A stretch of 64,000 nt of DNA, from positions 62,001 through 126,000 of the forward strand of contig JBBTTF010000004.1 in NCBI GenBank assembly GCA_038064375.1, in the 5' to 3' direction. Each line of letters starts with the position of its first letter. The first letter of the stretch is position 1. The DNA is from JBBTTE01 sp038064375 (GTDB lineage: Bacteria; Patescibacteriota; Saccharimonadia; Saccharimonadales; UBA4665). The notes under the pieces were generated by a model that was given only the letters and a program-made list of their open reading frames with translations, ran no database searches and was not told where the DNA came from. Below are positions 7,586 to 16,089 of the stretch, in pieces. Both the position numbers and the translations under genes were made by a program.

Positions 7586-9190
7586 GTGGCTGCCAAAGCG
7601 ACTAAATATGTGTTTGTGACAGGAGGCGTGCTTTCCGGACTAGGAAAGGGTATTACCGCCGCCTCGATCGGCAACCTCCTCAAAGCTCGTGGTCTTAAGG
7701 TCAACCTCCAAAAATGTGATCCATATCTCAACGTCGACGCTGGCTTACTCAACCCCCGCGAACACGGTGAATGTTTTGTTACTAAAGACGGTGCTGAGAC
7801 TGACCTAGACCTTGGTCACTACGAACGCTTTATTGACGAAGAAATGACTAGCAAGTCTAGCCTAATGAGCGGCCGCGTTCTACTCAAGCTTATCCAAGAC
7901 GAACGCGCGGGCAAGTTCGACGGCGAAGACGTTCAGATCATTCCACACCTAACAGGGGCAATTCAGGACTGGATCATTAAGGCAGGTGAAGGCTTTGACG
8001 TTCACATCGTAGAGATCGGCGGCACAGTCGGCGACTATGAGTCACTATCATTTGTAGAAGCAATCAGAGAGCTAGGCGTCAAAGTTGGCTTAGAGAACTG
8101 TGCCTACGTCCACGTCGTCTACCTCCCATATCTAGGTGCCAGCAACGAGACCAAGACCAAACCAGCCCAGAACTCCGTACGTGAGCTAAGAGGCCTAGGC
8201 ATCGCACCAGACATTCTAGTCGGCCGCAGCGAGAACCTAGCCAGCGACGCCGTTAAGACCAAGCTGGCATTGTTTAGTGGCGTAGCCGAAGAGGCAATTG
8301 CGCTACTTCCAAATGCCGCCAGCATTTATCAAGTTCCGCTGACCATAGAAGACACCGGCATTGCTGACGTTATCGTCGATCACCTAGGCCTCAAGGCCAC
8401 CACAAAGCCCGACCTCAAGGATTGGCGCGCCGTAGTTGATCTAGCTACCGCCAAGCATGACCGCAAGCTCAAAATCGGCTTCGTCGCCAAGTACATGGAC
8501 AACACCGACACCTACATGTCCGTCTTCGAGGCTCTCAAGGCTGCCGCATGGCACAACAATAGCTGCGTCGACATTACATGGATTAACGCTGCCGACTTCG
8601 ACGAAGACGGCTCAGACATCGCCAAGACACTCGAGCAATACGACGGAATTGTTGTCCCCGGCGGCTTCGGCACCAGAGGTCTAGAAGGCAAAATCAAGGC
8701 TGCTCAATACGCTCTTAAGAGCAAAAAAACTTATCTCGGACTATGTCTAGGACTCCAAATGGCCGTCATCGCCGCTGCTCGCAACGCCGGCCTCAAAGAT
8801 GCCACAACCTTCGAGCTAGACCCAGAAGCCAAGGATACGCTGATCACCACCATGGCCGACCAAAAGGACAAGCAGAATACCGGTGGCACCATGCGACTCG
8901 GTGATTACAACTGTCAACTTGAGAAGGGCAGCAAAGCCGCCAAACTTTACGGCACAACCAACATCGTCGAGCGTCACCGCCACCGCGGCGAGTGTAACAA
9001 CGATTACCGCGACCAGTTCGAAAAGTGGGGCATCCACGCCAGCGGCATCAACCCAGACAACAACCTTGTAGAAATCATCGAAGGCACCGACCACCCATTC
9101 TTCGTAGCCAGCCAGTTCCACCCAGAGTTTAAGAGCCGCCCCAACCGTCCGCACCCAATGTTCGCCGGCTTCATTCAAGCCTTGCTCTAG
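7586..9190 (+). CDS. pyrG: CTP synthase
   Basis: 534 residues, full family length. The N-terminal synthetase domain begins KYVFVTGGVLSGLGKGITAASIG with the P-loop and continues with KCDPYLNVDAG and the HGECFVTKDGAETDLDLGHYERF block. The C-terminal class I glutamine amidotransferase domain (about 290-534) has the nucleophile in GLCLGLQMAV and a His-Glu pair in SQFHPEFKSRP. The enzyme makes CTP from UTP, ATP and glutamine. The start is GTG with the Shine-Dalgarno GAGAGG at 7572-7577. The gene stands alone, with its own promoter facing the aldehyde dehydrogenase promoter. Confidence 0.97.
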   Translation: MAAKATKYVFVTGGVLSGLGKGITAASIGNLLKARGLKVNLQKCDPYLNVDAGLLNPREHGECFVTKDGAETDLDLGHYERFIDEEMTSKSSLMSGRVLLKLIQDERAGKFDGEDVQIIPHLTGAIQDWIIKAGEGFDVHIVEIGGTVGDYESLSFVEAIRELGVKVGLENCAYVHVVYLPYLGASNETKTKPAQNSVRELRGLGIAPDILVGRSENLASDAVKTKLALFSGVAEEAIALLPNAASIYQVPLTIEDTGIADVIVDHLGLKATTKPDLKDWRAVVDLATAKHDRKLKIGFVAKYMDNTDTYMSVFEALKAAAWHNNSCVDITWINAADFDEDGSDIAKTLEQYDGIVVPGGFGTRGLEGKIKAAQYALKSKKTYLGLCLGLQMAVIAAARNAGLKDATTFELDPEAKDTLITTMADQKDKQNTGGTMRLGDYNCQLEKGSKAAKLYGTTNIVERHRHRGECNNDYRDQFEKWGIHASGINPDNNLVEIIEGTDHPFFVASQFHPEFKSRPNRPHPMFAGFIQALL

Positions 9191-9204
9191 ATCTGTATAA
9201 TCTG

Positions 9205-9233
9205 TTGCCAAGCACCGTTTAATACGCTAACAT
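9205..9233 (+). promoter_or_regulatory. Promoter for the single-domain response regulator (leaderless)
   Basis: TTGCCA (9205-9210), 17 bp, TAACAT (9228-9233). The -10 ends 7 nt before the ATG at 9241. Confidence 0.58.
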
Positions 9234-9240
9234 AAGCGGT

Positions 9241-9642
9241 ATGCAACCAGCACAAACAGACCAATCAGGACCACCAAAAAGAATTCTACTCGTCGAGGAC
9301 GACGACGCCCTAGCTAATGTTTATGTAACTCGTCTTCAAGCCGAAGGCTTTGATATTCGACGCATGAACAATGGCGAGGAAGCCCTAGCTGCCGCTATCA
9401 ACTACAAGCCTGACCTAATCTTGCTCGACGTTATGATGCCCAAAGTTAGTGGCTTTGATGCGCTCGATATCCTTCGCAACACTCCAGAAACTGCCAACAT
9501 CAAGGTGATCATGCTGACTGCTTTATCCCAAGACAGTGATCAAGAACGCGCCAAAACTCTCGGCGCCGATGATTACCTAGTCAAATCCCAAGTGGTAATA
9601 TCCGACGTTATCGATAAGATACGTCTTCACCTCGCTAGCTAG
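9241..9642 (+). CDS. Single-domain response regulator (receiver only)
   Basis: CheY-like receiver of 133 residues with no output domain. All phosphorylation-site residues are present: the acidic pair in LVEDDDAL, the phospho-acceptor Asp in PDLILLDVMMP (about residue 61), Thr in VIMLTALSQ and Lys in YLVKSQVV. The N-terminal 15 residues form a short Gln/Pro-rich extension. There is no kinase gene next to it, so it is an orphan here; the histidine kinases encoded at 50.1-51.9 kb and 59.3-60.9 kb are possible partners. Close paralogues occur at 48.9, 56.3 and 58.9 kb. The output is unknown; receivers without effector domains normally act by protein contact. Confidence 0.92.
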   Translation: MQPAQTDQSGPPKRILLVEDDDALANVYVTRLQAEGFDIRRMNNGEEALAAAINYKPDLILLDVMMPKVSGFDALDILRNTPETANIKVIMLTALSQDSDQERAKTLGADDYLVKSQVVISDVIDKIRLHLAS

Positions 9643-9685
9643 CCCGCAAACCATACCAACACAAATACTCACCCAATCAATAGAG

Positions 9686-9714
9686 TTGACTTTTTATAAA
9701 GCTTATGCTATTAT
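9686..9714 (+). promoter_or_regulatory. Consensus promoter for the 134-residue protein gene
   Basis: TTGACT (9686-9691), 17 bp ending in TGC, TATTAT (9709-9714). The -10 ends 10 nt before the ATG at 9725, so the transcript is leaderless or nearly so. The TTG at 9686 that opens the longer reading frame is part of the -35 box and cannot be the start. Confidence 0.78.
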
Positions 9715-9724
9715 GTTTTATGTT

Positions 9725-10129
9725 ATGCCAGAAACAAACAATCAGCCTCAAGAACCACAAGCCCCAAATGTAACCATGATAACTTCAGAGGTTGCACGGC
9801 ACATGAATGAGCAGGGACTTAGTTCAATTGAAAGAGATGCTATCTTTAGAGCGCTTGGTACACAGCCAACCGAGGAAAGCGTTGCCCTAGTGGCAGATGT
9901 TGACCAAGAGGGCAAAATCCACCCTGATCATTATGTAACATTAGACGGGAACGATTTAGGTACGGAAATATTACCGGATACAGTTGCTGAACGTGGGCTT
10001 GAAGATCCCGAAAAAGCAGTTGATGGCTTCCGAAAAGCAAATTACCCCAACGGTAATGAAATCAGACCTATAGACATGCAAGATGTGGGTCAAGCACTAT
10101 TTGAGAATCTTGGACCAGCTAAACACTAA
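9725..10129 (+). CDS. Small acidic protein of unknown function
   Basis: 134 residues beginning MPETNNQPQEPQAP. It is acidic, soluble-looking, without signal or membrane segment, and not recognised. The first 15 residues are Pro/Gln-rich and likely disordered. The rest (ITSEVARHMNEQGLSSIERDAIFRAL and onwards) reads as a compact helical domain followed by a strand-like stretch. A strong promoter drives it alone. Its stop codon abuts the end of rpmA on the other strand. No function is assigned. Confidence 0.72.
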   Translation: MPETNNQPQEPQAPNVTMITSEVARHMNEQGLSSIERDAIFRALGTQPTEESVALVADVDQEGKIHPDHYVTLDGNDLGTEILPDTVAERGLEDPEKAVDGFRKANYPNGNEIRPIDMQDVGQALFENLGPAKH

Positions 10130-10402
10130 CTATTGAACAGTAACTTCGGTGCGAGGAACTGAGCGACCGCTGAATGTGCGGAAACGACGAGTCTTGAAAG
10201 TTACGATACCATCACGAGCTGCGTGAATGGTGAAGTTGCGGCTGACTTTGGTGCCAACACCACCGCGCTTGGTCATACCGACCTGACGAACGATAACTTG
10301 GCCAACCTTGACCTTTTGGCCACCAAAAAGCTTAACGCCGAGGCGTTGACCTGGACTATCATGTACGTTTTTGGCGGTACCGCCGGCTTTTACGTGGGAC
10401 AT
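10130..10402 (-). CDS. rpmA: 50S ribosomal protein L27
   Basis: 90 residues. The sequence HVKAGGTAKNVHDSPGQRLGVKLFGGQKVKVGQVIVRQVG is the L27 signature, and the rest folds as the family beta-barrel. L27 binds 23S rRNA near the peptidyl transferase centre, where its N-terminus contacts the P-site tRNA. The start has AAGGAAG as Shine-Dalgarno. Usually rpmA follows rplU; here rplU is absent and the upstream neighbour, ending 1 nt before the rpmA ATG, is an RNA methylase gene with which it is probably co-transcribed. Confidence 0.95.
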   Translation of the reverse strand: MSHVKAGGTAKNVHDSPGQRLGVKLFGGQKVKVGQVIVRQVGMTKRGGVGTKVSRNFTIHAARDGIVTFKTRRFRTFSGRSVPRTEVTVQ

Positions 10403-10403
10403 A

Positions 10404-11642
10404 TTACTTCCTTGTTATTACTATGAGCTCTCGGGCGACGATCTGATCTTCACGATAGTAGATCAATTGATCATCCCTAATATGCTCAAATCTTACTCGA
10501 TTATAGCCCAAATCTTCAATCTGGTCAATAAGGGGTAGGTGTTTGAACTGGTTGGGCTTGGTTTGCCACGCAGGGACGGCTAGGCAGAGGCGGGTATCGG
10601 CGGCGAGTTGATCATGAATATTGCGCAGGAATTTCTTGATAATTAAGTTGCAGTCGGCAACTGTTTGGGCCAAAACTTCAGCGGTTGGGGTGGAGGTGAA
10701 GGGGCGACCAAGGTAGAGTTCGCCGGCAACTATGTCGATTGGCGCTGTCCACTGGTGAGTCGTAGCATCGCCAGCCTCTAGGCGGTAATCGTTGGCTTCT
10801 AGGCCGTACAAGTCACTGAGCCAGTCGAGGTTTATCCTCGAGTAGTCAGTCATGCGTGATTCTAGGTCGCTGCCGTATGCTGAGTAACCCATCAGCGAGG
10901 CTTCCTGCAGCACCACACCAGTACCGCAAAAAGGATCGAGTACGGCCTGCCCGAGCAACTTGCGTGGGATTGGTTGGCCGGCAGGGATGTCGCAGATTGA
11001 CTCGAGCGTATCTGTTGGCAAGACACCTGCGGCGAGGTTGATTAGGATCTGGGCAAGTTTGGGTGGCAGCATGCCGACTTTGGCATCACGCTTGGGCCGT
11101 TCGCGGTCGCGGCGGGTGTAGGCTTCGATATCTTGTACTTTGACAGTTTGGGCGACGACGGTTTTGTCGCCGTCTTTTACAAAGACTAGTTCCCAGCCGT
11201 TGGGGCTGGTTAGCTTGTTGTGAATAACTTGGGCGCTGTTGAGCTCTGTCTCTTTGTTAGGGATTAGGCGAACCGGACGGCCGGTTTTACGAATGGCCTT
11301 TTTGAGGCTCAGACCGGTGGCTTCGATGCGGCGGATGCCTTCACTAAAGCCGTAGAGACTAAGACCGAGCAGCATTTTGCCCTCCGGCATAGCTGCGCTC
11401 TGGGCGGGGGATGCTTTGAGTAAGAACTTTTCTATTTGTCCCCAGTTGGTGGTGTCTAGAGTGGTTAGGATTTTGCAGAATTTAATGCTGCCGCCGAGAC
11501 GATCAAAAGCCAGTAGGCAGGGATCAACATCAACGATTACGGCTTGATTTCCGACCGTCGTTAAGGCCGAAGAGCCGTAGAGGCTTTCTAGTTCGGCGAG
11601 GCCCAGCGAAGGCTGGCGTCCAAGGATTAATAGACTTTGCAT
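10404..11642 (-). CDS. Trm11/TrmG10-like RNA guanine-N2 methyltransferase
   Basis: 412 residues with a C-terminal Rossmann methyltransferase domain of the UPF0020/Trm11 type. The SAM-binding motif is VLDPFCGTGVVLQEASLMGYSAYGSDLE (about 230-257); IDIVAGELYLGRP (about 304-316) sits at the position of the family's catalytic (N/D)PPY motif but is degenerate. The N-terminal region (1-170) would correspond to a THUMP-like RNA-binding part. Family members make m2G or m2,2G in tRNA and are commoner in archaea and eukaryotes than bacteria. Loss of the DPPY consensus makes activity uncertain. The stop codon lies 1 nt from rpmA, which it precedes in the operon, and its start overlaps the divergent flippase-like gene promoter. 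Confidence 0.8.
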   Translation of the reverse strand: MQSLLILGRQPSLGLAELESLYGSSALTTVGNQAVIVDVDPCLLAFDRLGGSIKFCKILTTLDTTNWGQIEKFLLKASPAQSAAMPEGKMLLGLSLYGFSEGIRRIEATGLSLKKAIRKTGRPVRLIPNKETELNSAQVIHNKLTSPNGWELVFVKDGDKTVVAQTVKVQDIEAYTRRDRERPKRDAKVGMLPPKLAQILINLAAGVLPTDTLESICDIPAGQPIPRKLLGQAVLDPFCGTGVVLQEASLMGYSAYGSDLESRMTDYSRINLDWLSDLYGLEANDYRLEAGDATTHQWTAPIDIVAGELYLGRPFTSTPTAEVLAQTVADCNLIIKKFLRNIHDQLAADTRLCLAVPAWQTKPNQFKHLPLIDQIEDLGYNRVRFEHIRDDQLIYYREDQIVARELIVITRK

Positions 11643-11662
11643 TCATTCATTGTAACCCGCCT

Positions 11663-11671
11663 TGGTATAAT
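11663..11671 (+). promoter_or_regulatory. Extended -10 promoter for the flippase-like gene (leaderless)
   Basis: TGG-TATAAT ending 7 nt before the ATG at 11679. The frame extends upstream to 11637, but those codons precede the expected transcript start. Confidence 0.7.
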
Positions 11672-11678
11672 AGGGGCA

Positions 11679-12734
11679 ATGAGTAAAAACAGCTGGTTAT
11701 GGAAGCGCTGGAAGCTGATCCTCAACATAGTGACTTTGGTCGCGCTTGGTGTCTTGATTTATGCACTGCGTGATCAGTTAGCCGACACACTGTCCAACCT
11801 GACCAAAGTTAATGCCTACGCGCTACTATTAATTATTCTGGTAGAGATTCTTAACTATCACTCGCAGGCCAAGTTGTACCAAGGGTTGTTTGGAATTGTC
11901 GGCAATAAGTTATCGTACAAATTCTTGCTTAAGACTTCTCTCGAGCTTAACTTCGTCAATCATGTCTTCCCGAGTGGCGGCGTGACCGGAATCTCGTACT
12001 TTGGCCTTCGGATGCGCGACGGCGGCTCTATTACTGGAGGCAAAGCAACTCTGGTGCAGGTGATGAAGCTGGGTCTGACCTTCTTGTCGTTTGAGGTGTT
12101 AATTGTGTTTGGACTTTTGAGTCTAGCTATCATGGGGAATGTTAGCAATTTGACGATGATGGTGGCAGCCATGCTGTCGACGTTGCTGATAGTCGGAACC
12201 GCTGGTTTTGCCTACATTGTCGGTAGTAAGCAGCGCATTAACGCCTTCTTTGGAACGGTCACCAAGATACTCAACCGTATTATTCAAGTGCTAAGGCCTA
12301 GGCACCCAGAGACAATTAACATTCGTCGTACGCGGCAGCTGTTTGATGACTTCCACGATAACTACAAAGCAATTCAGGATAATTATCAGGATCTCAAAAA
12401 GCCTTTCTTGTGGGCTCTGATGACAAATATTACAGAGGTGGCTGCGCTTTATGTGGTCTACATCGCATTCGGCGAGTTCGTTAATGTAGGTGCTGTGATT
12501 TTGGCCTACGCGGTAGCAAACTTTGCTGGTCTAGTGTCTGTTTTGCCCGGTGGCGTTGGTATCTACGAAGCCTTGATGACTACCGTGCTTGTTAGCGCCG
12601 GTGTGCCCGCAGCAGTCAGCCTGCCTGTTACGGTCATGTACCGTGTACTCAATACTGCAATCCAGTTGCCACCCGGCTACTACTTGTATCATAAGAACTT
12701 AACGCGCGGTGAGACGCGCGAGCCGGACGATTGA
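11679..12734 (+). CDS. Flippase-like integral membrane protein (UPF0104 / LPG-synthase TM-domain family)
   Basis: 351 residues with about eight hydrophobic helices. Characteristic motifs of the lysylphosphatidylglycerol-synthase transmembrane region family are visible: LELNFVNHVFPSGGVTGISYFGLRMRDGG in the first third and NFAGLVSVLPGGVGIYEALMTTVLVSAGVP near the end. The soluble aminoacyl-transferase domain of MprF is absent, so this is the flippase-like membrane part only. It probably moves a lipid or glycolipid across the membrane; the substrate is unknown. xseA begins at its stop codon (overlapping TGATG), indicating an operon with the exonuclease VII genes, which looks like packing rather than shared function. 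Confidence 0.85.
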   Translation: MSKNSWLWKRWKLILNIVTLVALGVLIYALRDQLADTLSNLTKVNAYALLLIILVEILNYHSQAKLYQGLFGIVGNKLSYKFLLKTSLELNFVNHVFPSGGVTGISYFGLRMRDGGSITGGKATLVQVMKLGLTFLSFEVLIVFGLLSLAIMGNVSNLTMMVAAMLSTLLIVGTAGFAYIVGSKQRINAFFGTVTKILNRIIQVLRPRHPETINIRRTRQLFDDFHDNYKAIQDNYQDLKKPFLWALMTNITEVAALYVVYIAFGEFVNVGAVILAYAVANFAGLVSVLPGGVGIYEALMTTVLVSAGVPAAVSLPVTVMYRVLNTAIQLPPGYYLYHKNLTRGETREPDD

Positions 12735-13855
12735 TGACCGGTAGTAAAGCGCTTGAGCTGAGCGTCAGCCAGTTCGTCGAGCTGCTTAACCAGACATTAG
12801 ACTATGCCTATCCAGATGTTGTTATCGTTGGTGAACTGGCTAACTTGCGGGTTAGCAAAAACCGCTGGGTCTACTTTGATCTTAAGGATGAGCAGTCGAC
12901 TGTAAAGTTCTTTGGGACTGTCTATCAACTGTCTGGACCTCTGGAGGACGGAATGATTCTCAAGGTCAGTGGCACGCCACGTCTACATAATCTATATGGC
13001 TTCAGTGTCAATGTTAAGTCGATTCAGTTGGCCGGTGAGGGAACAATCAAAAGAGCTGCAGAGCTACTTAGGGCTAAGCTTTCAGTTGAAGGCTTGTTTG
13101 ATCCGGCTCGTAAGCGTCCTTTGCCATATCCGCCGTCTCGGATCGGCCTTATAACTTCCAAGCAATCTGCGGCTTACGCGGACTTCATCAAGATTATTAA
13201 TGCTCGCTGGCAGGGTCTTGAGATTGAGTTGATTGATGTTCAGGTTCAGGGCGAACCGGCTCCAGAGCAGATAGTCGCGGCACTTGAGCAGTTCAATGCA
13301 TCTGCCACGCCACCAGAGGTGTTGGTGTTGATTAGAGGTGGTGGTAGCGCCGAGGACCTAGCTGCTTTTAGCACAGAGCAAGTAACGCGAGCAGTCGCTG
13401 CTAGTCGGGTGCCAACTCTTGTTGCCATCGGACACGAAATCGACTTGTCTCTAGCTGAGTTGGCGGCAGATCGTCAGGCCAGTACGCCCAGTAATGCGGC
13501 AGAACTATTGGTGCCAGACCGAGAGCAGGCACTTAGCTCTTTGGTGGCGGTTGTAGCTCATTTGCAGCAGGCAGGGCAGTTAAGGCTGCAGTCAGCACGG
13601 AGTGATTTAACACAGCAGGCCAATGCGCTAGGACAGTCGCTTAATCTGTTAATTGATCGTTCACGGGCTGATCTTAGTGGGCGTGCCCAGCTACTAGAAG
13701 CCATTAACCCAGAGGCTGTTTTGCGGCGCGGCTATGCAATTGTGCGCCATGACGGCAAGCTTCAGCGCAACGCCAAAAGTCTAAAAGCGGATGATATAGT
13801 AAATGTACAACTAGCAGACGGTAGTTTTGACGCCGCAATCAAGAAGAAGGCCTAG
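12734..13855 (+). CDS. xseA: Exodeoxyribonuclease VII large subunit
   Basis: 373 residues from the ATG overlapping the previous stop. An N-terminal OB-fold (about 8-100: ELSVSQFVELLNQTL, VIVGELANLRVSKNRWVYFDLKD) binds single-stranded DNA. It is followed by the nuclease core (PPSRIGLITSKQSAAYADF, LIRGGGSAEDLAAFSTEQVTRAVAASRVPTLVAIGHEIDLSLAELAADRQASTPSNAAE), all family landmarks. The protein is shorter than the usual 400-450 residues, mainly in the C-terminal coiled-coil. With XseB it degrades single-stranded DNA. xseB follows after 3 nt. Confidence 0.95.
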   Translation: MTGSKALELSVSQFVELLNQTLDYAYPDVVIVGELANLRVSKNRWVYFDLKDEQSTVKFFGTVYQLSGPLEDGMILKVSGTPRLHNLYGFSVNVKSIQLAGEGTIKRAAELLRAKLSVEGLFDPARKRPLPYPPSRIGLITSKQSAAYADFIKIINARWQGLEIELIDVQVQGEPAPEQIVAALEQFNASATPPEVLVLIRGGGSAEDLAAFSTEQVTRAVAASRVPTLVAIGHEIDLSLAELAADRQASTPSNAAELLVPDREQALSSLVAVVAHLQQAGQLRLQSARSDLTQQANALGQSLNLLIDRSRADLSGRAQLLEAINPEAVLRRGYAIVRHDGKLQRNAKSLKADDIVNVQLADGSFDAAIKKKA

Positions 13856-13858
13856 ACA

Positions 13859-14080
13859 ATGACCAAATCCAAACAATCCGAGCCTAGCTATCAAGAGCTA
13901 AAGTCAGAGCTTGATGACATCATGGACCAACTTGGCCGAGAAGACCTAGATATCGACAAAGCCCTAGACTACTATCAGCGTGGGATTGAGCTGGTTAAGC
14001 AGCTAGAAACCTATCTTAAGACCGCTGAGAACAAGATTTTGGAGCTGCAGACGACACTTAAAGCTCCCAAGATTAAATGA
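13859..14080 (+). CDS. xseB: Exodeoxyribonuclease VII small subunit
   Basis: 73 residues, the usual size. The sequence SYQELKSELDDIMDQLGREDLDIDKALDYYQRGIELVKQLETYLKTAENKI is the two-helix XseB fold. Several copies of it bind each XseA subunit in the exonuclease VII complex. It lies 3 nt after xseA, and its stop overlaps the ATG of the next gene by 4 nt (ATGA), so the operon continues into the methyltransferase-like gene. Confidence 0.94.
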   Translation: MTKSKQSEPSYQELKSELDDIMDQLGREDLDIDKALDYYQRGIELVKQLETYLKTAENKILELQTTLKAPKIK

Positions 14081-14565
14081 TCTGGCTAATCGTCATAGTC
14101 TTGGTCGTAATTGTCTGTTTTGGCGGTGTTTTGCTGGTCGGTGCACCGTATTTGCCAACTCTCAACCCCCAAGTTAATAAGGCGATAGAATTAGCCGACC
14201 TCAAGGCTGGTGACACTATGCTAGAACTAGGTTGTGGCGATGGTAAGGTGATGATTGCCGCTGCCAAGCAGGGGATCAACGTTATTGGATACGAACTTAA
14301 CCCAATACTGGTGTTGATAGCGTGGCTGCGGACTCGCAGATACCGCAAACAGGTTAAGATTATATGGGGTGACTTCTGGTCCAAGTCGTGGCCACCGGCG
14401 GAGGCAATATTTACCTTCTTATTACCTAGATACATGACAAAGCTGAATAAAAAAGTTATACAATATGACAGTAAACCGGTCAAACTAGTCAGTTTTGCTT
14501 TTGCAATACCTGAGCGCAAAGCAGATGTCACTAAGCAGGGTATTTTTGTATACCAATATAAATAG
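14077..14565 (+). CDS. Membrane-anchored SAM-dependent methyltransferase-like protein
   Basis: 162 residues. An N-terminal transmembrane helix (about 2-22) is followed by a class I methyltransferase fold. The SAM-binding motif is MLELGCGDGKVMIAAAKQG (about 48-66), then an acidic strand end VIGYELNP (about 69-76) and IIWGDFW. The layout (one TM helix plus a small Rossmann domain) resembles the protein-lysine methyltransferases of the ATPSc-KMT/FAM173 group, but the target cannot be read from sequence. Translationally coupled to xseB by a 4-nt overlap. Confidence 0.75.
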   Translation: MIWLIVIVLVVIVCFGGVLLVGAPYLPTLNPQVNKAIELADLKAGDTMLELGCGDGKVMIAAAKQGINVIGYELNPILVLIAWLRTRRYRKQVKIIWGDFWSKSWPPAEAIFTFLLPRYMTKLNKKVIQYDSKPVKLVSFAFAIPERKADVTKQGIFVYQYK

Positions 14566-14577
14566 CTCTGTAAGATG

Positions 14578-14606
14578 TTGCCAGTCATCATCATCTAGGG
14601 TAAGAT
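14578..14606 (+). promoter_or_regulatory. Promoter for the 221-residue membrane protein gene (leaderless)
   Basis: TTGCCA (14578-14583), 17 bp, TAAGAT (14601-14606), ending 7 nt before the ATG at 14614. Confidence 0.6.
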
Positions 14607-14613
14607 TGACCCT

Positions 14614-15279
14614 ATGAACAAACATAACCAAGATGGTGCCGTCAGTGGCGTAGTGATTTCCTTGGTGTTTGCGATTTTATTACTGCTTGGAGCAATTGGC
14701 TTTGGCGCATGGGCCTACACTAGTCGACAAGACTATAAGGACAACGTCGATGCCAAGGTGTCAGTGGCCGAGGAAGCAGCCCGCAAAGACGAGAGCATCA
14801 AGAAGGACAAGCAGTTTGTCGAAGATTATAAGAAACCCCTCAAAACTTACATTGGTCCCGATGCTTACGGTAGCCTCGTAATAACTTACCCCAAGACATG
14901 GAGCGGTTACGTTGACGACACAGGCACAGGCAACGCAACAGTCGATGGTTACTTTGCGCCGGGTATAGTTCCGTCCAAGGAGGATAAGGATTCGGTCTTT
15001 GCTCTAAGAGTGCAGATAGTCAACCAGACCTATAGTCAGACTTTGAAGGCACTAGAAAGTAAGCAAGAAGACGGCAAACTTAAGGCTGAGGCTTACGCCT
15101 TGCCCAAGCTTCCCAAAGTTGTGGGCGTAAAGGTAACTGGTGAACTGGATAGTCAAAAAACCGGAACAATGGTTATTTTGCCGCTAAGATCACAGACCCT
15201 GCAGATCTGGACAGAAGGCACGCAGTACCTAAACGACTACAACAACAATATCTTGCCCAACTTTAGCTTTTCCCCTTAA
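14614..15279 (+). CDS. Membrane-anchored protein of unknown function
   Basis: 221 residues. A single N-terminal transmembrane helix (about 12-33, VVISLVFAILLLLGAIGFGAW) is followed by a charged linker (about 37-68) and an extracytoplasmic domain of about 150 residues containing GSLVITYPKTWSGYVDDTG and ending PNFSFSP. The domain reads as a beta-rich fold similar to PsbP-like or lipoprotein-type domains (ITYPKTWS resembles their opening strand), but I would not name a family. It has its own promoter and no recognised partner. Confidence 0.75.
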   Translation: MNKHNQDGAVSGVVISLVFAILLLLGAIGFGAWAYTSRQDYKDNVDAKVSVAEEAARKDESIKKDKQFVEDYKKPLKTYIGPDAYGSLVITYPKTWSGYVDDTGTGNATVDGYFAPGIVPSKEDKDSVFALRVQIVNQTYSQTLKALESKQEDGKLKAEAYALPKLPKVVGVKVTGELDSQKTGTMVILPLRSQTLQIWTEGTQYLNDYNNNILPNFSFSP

Positions 15280-15370
15280 GCTTAGCTTTATTTCGTCACA
15301 AAAAACTAACTATTGCTAGTTGATTTGAGCTATACTTGAGTCAGCAGATAAGTGAGGGTAACAACTGTTC

Positions 15371-16087
15371 ATGGCGCAGCAACACGGTAGCGATTCAGGG
15401 GTTTTGTCACAAGAATTGCTGCTTAGTGTCGCCGAAGAACTCAAACTGCCTTTATTACAGATAGCGCGCAAAGCAGAACAGTACGAACTAACAGGGCAAG
15501 GCAACATTGCCGAGATTCGCACTTCGGCAGACTCGGCTCTTAGATTATTAGATAACTACGCCCTAGGCGTAAGATTGGCCCTTGAGCCAGAACCTTTGGC
15601 CGTTGAGTCAGTCTCCGTATCATCGGTACTTTATGATACTGGCCAGCAGCTCGATGCTATGGCCAAGTCGTACGGGGTAGAGCTCGAGCTGTCGATTGCT
15701 GGTCGTTACGGGCCGGTGTTGGCGCACCGTCAGGGTTTGCAAGCAGCGCTTGTTAGTCTCGGCGCGGCCCTGATTGAGGCTTTGCCGGCTCAGGGTAGTC
15801 CGCAGCTCAAGCTGCAGCTAGCTACTCACCGCAGTCGCTATGGTATTGTCGCCGGTCTTTACGCCGAGACTAAGCAGGTTAGTAACGAAGCCCTCCAGAA
15901 GGGTCGTCGTCTCAGTCGACACAGTCGCCAGCCTTTGATGAACATGTCCCACACCAGCGGTGCAGGCGTGTTTGTGGCTGACACCATCCTCAATGCTATG
16001 AACCTCCACCTAACGGCCTCACGCCACAATCGCTTGTACGGAATCGGCACCGTTCTGCAACCTAATCACCAACTGCACTTGGTTTAG
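15371..16087 (+). CDS. Degenerate histidine-kinase-like protein (phospho-acceptor His replaced)
   Basis: 238 residues, no transmembrane segment or sensor domain. Residues 19-28 (SVAEELKLPL) align with the HisKA motif SHELRTPL, but the phospho-accepting His position is Glu22. The following region (about 80-235) resembles a HATPase fold in length, yet the N-box, the DxGxG motif and the glycine lid are not recognisable. The protein should therefore not autophosphorylate. It is encoded 2 nt upstream of a receiver protein whose phospho-acceptor Asp is also replaced (16090-16476). It may be a dimerising scaffold that senses or binds without phosphotransfer. The start has a possible GAGGG Shine-Dalgarno about 15 nt upstream. 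Confidence 0.7.
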   Translation: MAQQHGSDSGVLSQELLLSVAEELKLPLLQIARKAEQYELTGQGNIAEIRTSADSALRLLDNYALGVRLALEPEPLAVESVSVSSVLYDTGQQLDAMAKSYGVELELSIAGRYGPVLAHRQGLQAALVSLGAALIEALPAQGSPQLKLQLATHRSRYGIVAGLYAETKQVSNEALQKGRRLSRHSRQPLMNMSHTSGAGVFVADTILNAMNLHLTASRHNRLYGIGTVLQPNHQLHLV

Positions 16088-16089
16088 TC

